This document shows positions 6,969-10,769 of a DNA stretch of 10,769 nt, one piece after another. The notes beneath the pieces are model-generated. The model was not told the DNA's origin, searched no databases, and was given only the letters and a program-made list of their open reading frames with translations. The position numbers and the translations under genes are program-made. Location: NCBI GenBank assembly GCA_902783515.1, contig CACZRK010000054.1, positions 1 through 10,769 on the forward strand, in the 5' to 3' direction. The first letter of the stretch is position 1. Each line of letters begins with the position of its first letter. This stretch comes from an uncultured Coriobacteriaceae bacterium (GTDB lineage: Bacteria; Actinomycetota; Coriobacteriia; Coriobacteriales; UMGS124).

Positions 6969-8393
6969 CTACTTGAACATGTCGCGCATCATGCGCTGCA
7001 TCTCCGCCTGAGAGGCGACGTCGCCGAGGCCGCCGAGGCCACCCATCATGCGCCGCGCGCGCTTGCTCATGCGGCCGCCCTTGCCCTTCGCGTCGCCGAC
7101 CTGCGCGCGCATCTTGCCCATCATCTTGTTGATCTGGTTGAACTGCTTGATGAGCGCGTTCACGTCGTAGACCTCCACGCCGGCGCCGCGCGCGATCCTG
7201 GCACGGCGGCTGCCGTTGATGATCTGCGGCTTGGCGCGCTCCTCCTTGGTCATGGACATGATGATGGCCTCGGTGCGCTTCGTCATGCGCTCGTCGATCT
7301 GCCCGCCGGCCTTGTCCAGCAGGCGGTCGCCACCCGGCAGCGACGAGATGATGGACGCGAAGCCGCCGAGCTTCTCGATGGACTTGAGCTGCGCGAGGAA
7401 GTCGTCAAACGTCATGCCGCGCTGCAGCATGCGCGCCGCGGCCTCGGCCTGCTCCTCGTCGGCCTGCGCCGAGACCTTCTCGATGACCGAGACCATGTCG
7501 CCCATGCCGAGGATGCGCCGCGCCATGCGGTCGGGATGGAAGACCTCAAAGGCGTCGGGCTTCTCGCCGGTGGAGATGAACTTGATCGGCTTGCCGGTCA
7601 CGCTGCGCACCGACAGGGCGCCGCCGCCGCGGGCGTCGCCGTCGAGCTTCGTCATGATGACGCCGTCAAAGTCCACGCGCTCGGCGAACGCCGTGACGAC
7701 GTTCACGATGTCCTGGCCGGTCATGGAGTCAACGACCATGAGGATCTGGTCGGGCTTCACGGCGGCCTTGATGTCGGCGGCCTCCTGCATCATGGCCTCG
7801 TCAACCTGCAGGCGGCCGGCCGTGTCCACGATCACGATGTCCTTCATGCCGTCCACGGCGGCGCGCACGGCGTCGCGGGCGATCTGGACCGGGTGCTGGC
7901 CGTCGCCGCGGAACACCTTCACGCCGAGCTCGTTGCCGAGCGTCTCCAGCTGGTCGGCGGCGGCGGGGCGATAGACGTCGCACGCGGCGAGCAGCGGCGC
8001 GTGGCCCTGCGCCTTCAGCAGGTTCGCGAGCTTCGCCGCGGCCGTCGTCTTGCCCGAGCCCTGCAGGCCGACGAGCATGATGACGTTCGGGATGCGGCTC
8101 GTGAGCACGAGCTTGCTCTCCGTGGTGCCGAGCAGGTCGGTGAGCTCCTCCAGCACGATCTTCACGACGTTCTGGGCTGGCGTCAGCGACTCGAGGACCT
8201 CGGAGGTCAGGCAGCGCTCCTTCGTCTTGGCGACGAAGTCCTTCACGACCTTGAAGTTCACGTCGGCCTCGAGCAGCGCCATGCGCACCTCGCGCATCGC
8301 GGTGTCGATGTCCGCCTCGGTGAGGCGGCCCTTGCTGCGCAGGCCCTCAAAGGTGTCCTGCAGGCGGTTGGACAGGTTTCCGAAGACAGCCAT
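6969..8393 (-). CDS. ffh: Signal recognition particle protein Ffh (SRP54)
   Basis: The GTPase of the signal recognition particle. It binds SRP RNA and signal peptides emerging from the ribosome and delivers them to FtsY at the membrane. It has 474 residues, slightly longer than average because of a Gly/Arg/Met-rich tail. Order of parts: N domain (1-95), G domain with GLQGSGKTT (109-117, K115), DVYRPAAADQL (139-149), DTAGR (190-194), TKLDGDARGG (248-257) and TGEKP (275-279); M domain (about 325-430) with the RNA-binding stretch INGSRRARIARGAG (392-405), where the usual GSG is GAG. The tail ends in a Met-rich MQRMMRDMF. The start ATG lies 7 bases after the ftsY stop. A GAGGA/AGGA ribosome site overlaps the end of ftsY, so the two are very probably translationally coupled. 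All GTPase motifs are intact. Confidence 0.98.
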   Translation of the reverse strand: MAVFGNLSNRLQDTFEGLRSKGRLTEADIDTAMREVRMALLEADVNFKVVKDFVAKTKERCLTSEVLESLTPAQNVVKIVLEELTDLLGTTESKLVLTSRIPNVIMLVGLQGSGKTTAAAKLANLLKAQGHAPLLAACDVYRPAAADQLETLGNELGVKVFRGDGQHPVQIARDAVRAAVDGMKDIVIVDTAGRLQVDEAMMQEAADIKAAVKPDQILMVVDSMTGQDIVNVVTAFAERVDFDGVIMTKLDGDARGGGALSVRSVTGKPIKFISTGEKPDAFEVFHPDRMARRILGMGDMVSVIEKVSAQADEEQAEAAARMLQRGMTFDDFLAQLKSIEKLGGFASIISSLPGGDRLLDKAGGQIDERMTKRTEAIIMSMTKEERAKPQIINGSRRARIARGAGVEVYDVNALIKQFNQINKMMGKMRAQVGDAKGKGGRMSKRARRMMGGLGGLGDVASQAEMQRMMRDMFK

Positions 8394-8400
8394 GGCGATC

Positions 8401-9324
8401 CTATTCCTCGTTGTCGTCGACGCCGGTGATCAGGGCGCGGGAGAACTCCTCCGCGTCAAACGGCTGCAGGTCGGAGATGGCCTCGCCCACGCCGATGCCC
8501 AGCACGGGCAGCCCCAGGTCGTGCGAGATCGCCAGCGCGATCCCGCCCTTCGCCGTGCCGTCCAGCTTCGTCATGATCACGCCGTCAACGCCGAGCGCCT
8601 CGTTGAACTCCTTGGCCTGCGACAGGCCGTTCTGGCCGGTCGTGGCGTCGATGACCAGCACGACGCGCACGGGGCACGTCGCGCGCTTGCGCGTGACCTG
8701 CACGACCTTCTGCAGCTCGCGCATGAGGTCCGCGGAGGTGTGCAGCCTGCCGGCCGTGTCAATGAGGATGAGGTCGGCGCCCTCGCGCTCGGCGGCGTCG
8801 ATCGTGTCGTAGCACACGCTCGCCGGGTCGCTGCCGCGCGTCCGCTCCACCACGCGCACGTCGGCGCGCCGGCCCCACACGTCCAGCTGCTCGATCGCGG
8901 CGGCGCGGAACGTGTCGGCGCTTCCGATGATGGGGTGCCGGCCGCGCGCCTTGGCGGCCGAGGCGATCTTACCGACCGTCGTCGTCTTGCCCGCCCCGTT
9001 CACGCCCACGAACAGCACGCAGCTCGGGCGCTCGTCAAGAATCGCGTAGTCGCCGGTCGTGAACGCCTCGGCGAGCAGCCCGACGAGCGCCTCCTTCACC
9101 TCGGCGAGGCCGGTCAGACCCTCGCGCTGCGACTGCTCGCGCAGGCGCGACGTGACCTCCTCTGCGGCGCCGACGCCGATGTCGGCCATGATGAGCGTGG
9201 CCTCCAGGTCGTCCCAGAACTCGGGGCCGACCTGCGGGCCGATCTCGAACAGGACGTTCAGCTCGCCCGTGATCTTCTTCCTCGTCTTGCTGAGACCCTC
9301 GGAGAGTCGCTTCAACCAACCCAT
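8401..9324 (-). CDS. ftsY: Signal recognition particle receptor FtsY
   Basis: The membrane-associated SRP receptor GTPase; it pairs with Ffh, and the two hydrolyse GTP together to release the ribosome to the translocon. It has 307 residues from ATG 9324 (MGWLKRLSEGLSKTRKK), chosen because AAAGGA lies 5 bases before it and the protein starts like short FtsYs. A further in-frame ATG at 9384 adds 20 residues without family resemblance. N domain about 1-95; G motifs GVNGAGKTT (107-115), DTFRAAAIEQL (137-147), DTAGR (189-193), TKLDGTAKGG (252-261) and the closing loop GIGVGE (276-281). There is no long acidic A domain. Membrane contact presumably depends on the basic amphipathic N-terminus. It is followed by ffh after 7 bases and preceded by smc after 119 bases. 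Confidence 0.97.
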   Translation of the reverse strand: MGWLKRLSEGLSKTRKKITGELNVLFEIGPQVGPEFWDDLEATLIMADIGVGAAEEVTSRLREQSQREGLTGLAEVKEALVGLLAEAFTTGDYAILDERPSCVLFVGVNGAGKTTTVGKIASAAKARGRHPIIGSADTFRAAAIEQLDVWGRRADVRVVERTRGSDPASVCYDTIDAAEREGADLILIDTAGRLHTSADLMRELQKVVQVTRKRATCPVRVVLVIDATTGQNGLSQAKEFNEALGVDGVIMTKLDGTAKGGIALAISHDLGLPVLGIGVGEAISDLQPFDAEEFSRALITGVDDNEE

Positions 9325-9396
9325 GCGTATCCTTTCGCAGAGCGCGGGACCCGACGCCACGAGGGCGCGGGAGGCGCGCGGCACGTTCTCGTCCGT

Positions 9397-9420
9397 AAGT
9401 ATGCCCCAAAGTATGCCCCA
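9397..9420. repeat. Perfect tandem 12-bp repeat in the smc-ftsY gap
   Basis: AAGTATGCCCCA occurs twice head to tail (9397-9408 and 9409-9420). On the coding strand of ftsY it reads TGGGGCATACTT twice, each copy containing CATACT, a weak -10-like hexamer. It lies 73-96 bases upstream of the ftsY start and 24 bases after the smc stop, so it could be an internal promoter or operator for ftsY-ffh, or a replication-slippage duplication. The repeat itself is certain; its role is not. Confidence 0.7.
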
Positions 9421-9443
9421 TGGCGGGACGGCGCGTCGCCTCG

Positions 9444-10769
9444 CTACCGCGCGGGCACGACTTTCACGCCGCCCTGCCCGTCATGCAGCAGCCGCTGCGA
9501 GACGACGTGGCTGACGCCGTCGGCGTGCATGGACACGCCGTAGAGCACGTCGGCCTTCTCCATCGTGCGCCGCTGGTGGGAGATGACCACGAGCTGCGTC
9601 GACGCGCGCAGGACGTCCAGAGCGTCCAGCAGGCGGTCCAGGTTGGAGTCGTCAAGCGCCGCCTCCACCTCGTCCAGCACGTAGAACGGCACGGCGCGCG
9701 TGCGGTACACGGCGAACAGCAGGCCGAGCGCCGTCAGCGACCGCTCGCCGCCGGAGAGCAGCGACATCTTGGTCACGCGCTTGCCGCGCGGCTGCGCGAT
9801 GACCTCCACGCCCGTCTCGGCGGGGTGCTCGGGGTCCGTGAGCTCAAGATGGCCCGAGCCGCCCGGGAACAGCGCCGCGAAGATGGTCGCGAAGTTCTCG
9901 TTCACCTGCGCGAAGGTGTCCAGGAAGCCCTGGCGCATCTTGCGGTCGATGGCCGCCATGATCTTGGTGAGGGCGGCCTTCGCCTCGTGCAGGTCGGCGA
10001 CCTGCGCGCTCACGTAGTCGTGGCGCTCCTTGACGCGCGCGTACTCCTGGAAGGCGACCTGGTTCACGGGGCCGAGCGCCTCGATCTGCGCGCGCGCCTG
10101 CGCGAGCTCGCGCTCGTCGGCCTCGCGGTCCTGCGGCGCCGGCAGCTTGACGGCCTCCTCAAGCACGACGCCGCGGTGCGCGGTGATCGCGGAGATGGCG
10201 TTGTTGACCTGCACCTCCAGGCGCCCCTTGGCGACCTTCGCGGCGGAGACCTCCTCCAGCGCGGCGGCGTGCTCGGACTGCGCCCTCGTGACCGCCCCGC
10301 GCGCCTCGTCCATCGTGCCCCGCAGGCTGCTTGAGTCCGACTCAGCCAGGCTCACGCGGTCCGTCAGCACGGCGAGCCGCCCTTTGGTCTCGGAGACGAG
10401 GGCGTCGAGCAGCTCGTGGAGCGGCTGCACGCGCAGGCGCATGACCTCCAGCGCCTCCAGCGTCTGCAGGCTCACCTCCGCCTCGTGCTGGCTGTCCCGC
10501 ACGTCGCGCGACAGGGCGTTGTGGCGCGCGTCAAGGTTGCGGACCTTCTCCTGCAGGCGCGCGCTGCGAATCTGGCACTCCCCGCCCTCGTCACGCGCCT
10601 CGCGGTCCTCGCGGCGGATGGCGTCCAGGGACGCGTCAACCTGCGCGGCCTCGTCGTTCGCTTCGCCCATGCGCCCCTCGGCCTCGGCGATCGCCGCCTT
10701 GTGCCGCTCGACGTCGCGCGCCGACGCCTCGGTCGTCTCCGCGATCTGCGCGCGCTGGCGCGTGACGCG
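9444..10769 (-). CDS. smc: Chromosome segregation ATPase SMC (partial, C-terminal part)
   Basis: The condensin subunit that loops and organises the chromosome together with ScpA and ScpB. Only the last 441 residues are in the window; the frame is open through the right edge, so an internal ATG at 10670 is not the start. Seen in order: the C-terminal half of the coiled coil (Glu/Ala/Arg/Gln-rich, about the first 210 residues in view, including a VNQVAFQEY segment near its end), then the C-terminal head with KFLDTF-like GFLDTFAQVNENF, the ABC signature LLSGGERSLTALGLLF (near 9735-9765), Walker B FYVLDEVEAALDD (near 9654-9685), and the switch His in VVISHQRRTMEKAD. The gene ends with TAG 9444-9446. 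Order smc-ftsY-ffh is conserved in many Gram-positive bacteria. The 119-base gap to ftsY shows no clear terminator, so read-through is likely. Confidence 0.96.
   Translation of the reverse strand, partial: RVTRQRAQIAETTEASARDVERHKAAIAEAEGRMGEANDEAAQVDASLDAIRREDREARDEGGECQIRSARLQEKVRNLDARHNALSRDVRDSQHEAEVSLQTLEALEVMRLRVQPLHELLDALVSETKGRLAVLTDRVSLAESDSSSLRGTMDEARGAVTRAQSEHAAALEEVSAAKVAKGRLEVQVNNAISAITAHRGVVLEEAVKLPAPQDREADERELAQARAQIEALGPVNQVAFQEYARVKERHDYVSAQVADLHEAKAALTKIMAAIDRKMRQGFLDTFAQVNENFATIFAALFPGGSGHLELTDPEHPAETGVEVIAQPRGKRVTKMSLLSGGERSLTALGLLFAVYRTRAVPFYVLDEVEAALDDSNLDRLLDALDVLRASTQLVVISHQRRTMEKADVLYGVSMHADGVSHVVSQRLLHDGQGGVKVVPAR

Noticed and set aside
8050..9543. Long plus-strand open frames opposite ffh, ftsY and smc
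   Set aside because: They cross the boundaries of three certain minus-strand genes and have no family resemblance.

Overview
The window is high-GC bacterial DNA (roughly two thirds G+C by eye, with codons ending almost always in G or C). It carries housekeeping genes typical of an anaerobic actinobacterium. An FtsH of the 'HEIGHA' type shared with Firmicutes, an isoleucine T-box in an actinobacterial-looking GC context, and an L,D-transpeptidase with VanW/PG_binding_4-like repeats together suggest Coriobacteriia, perhaps an Olsenella/Atopobium relative. That placement is inference from remembered family features, not a search.

Layout. (1) 1-2762, minus: ileS, isoleucyl-tRNA synthetase, cut by the left window edge inside its C-terminal zinc finger. 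(2) 2763-3145, minus: its leader, with a -10 box, a T-box riboswitch with an ATC (Ile) specifier, and a strong intrinsic terminator. (3) 3146-3421: the rest of the divergent intergenic region, GC-rich, with one small inverted repeat. (4) 3422-6824, plus: ftsH followed 16 bases later by a membrane-anchored L,D-transpeptidase that starts at TTG. (5) 6902-6942: a 17-bp perfect stem that serves as terminator for the two converging operons. (6) 6969-10769, minus: smc (cut by the right edge), ftsY and ffh, reading from right to left; ftsY and ffh are 7 bases apart.

How the genes work together. FtsY and Ffh are the receptor and signal-recognition GTPase of co-translational membrane targeting, here cotranscribed behind the chromosome condensin SMC as in many Gram-positive genomes. 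FtsH is membrane protein quality control and the L,D-transpeptidase is cell-wall crosslinking, so the plus-strand pair is an envelope operon. IleRS is controlled separately by uncharged tRNA-Ile.

The most unusual thing seen is in FtsH. The Walker B strand, normally hydrophobic and ending in Asp-Glu, reads SVASTAE, so the Mg-coordinating Asp is Ala, while Walker A, the arginine fingers and the protease zinc site are intact. Four consecutive codons there (GCC TCC ACC GCC) each differ from the expected Val-Phe-Ile-Asp codons only by a C at the middle position. This is either a real degenerate ATPase or a localised sequence error. No mobile element, CRISPR array, tRNA or rRNA gene was seen.
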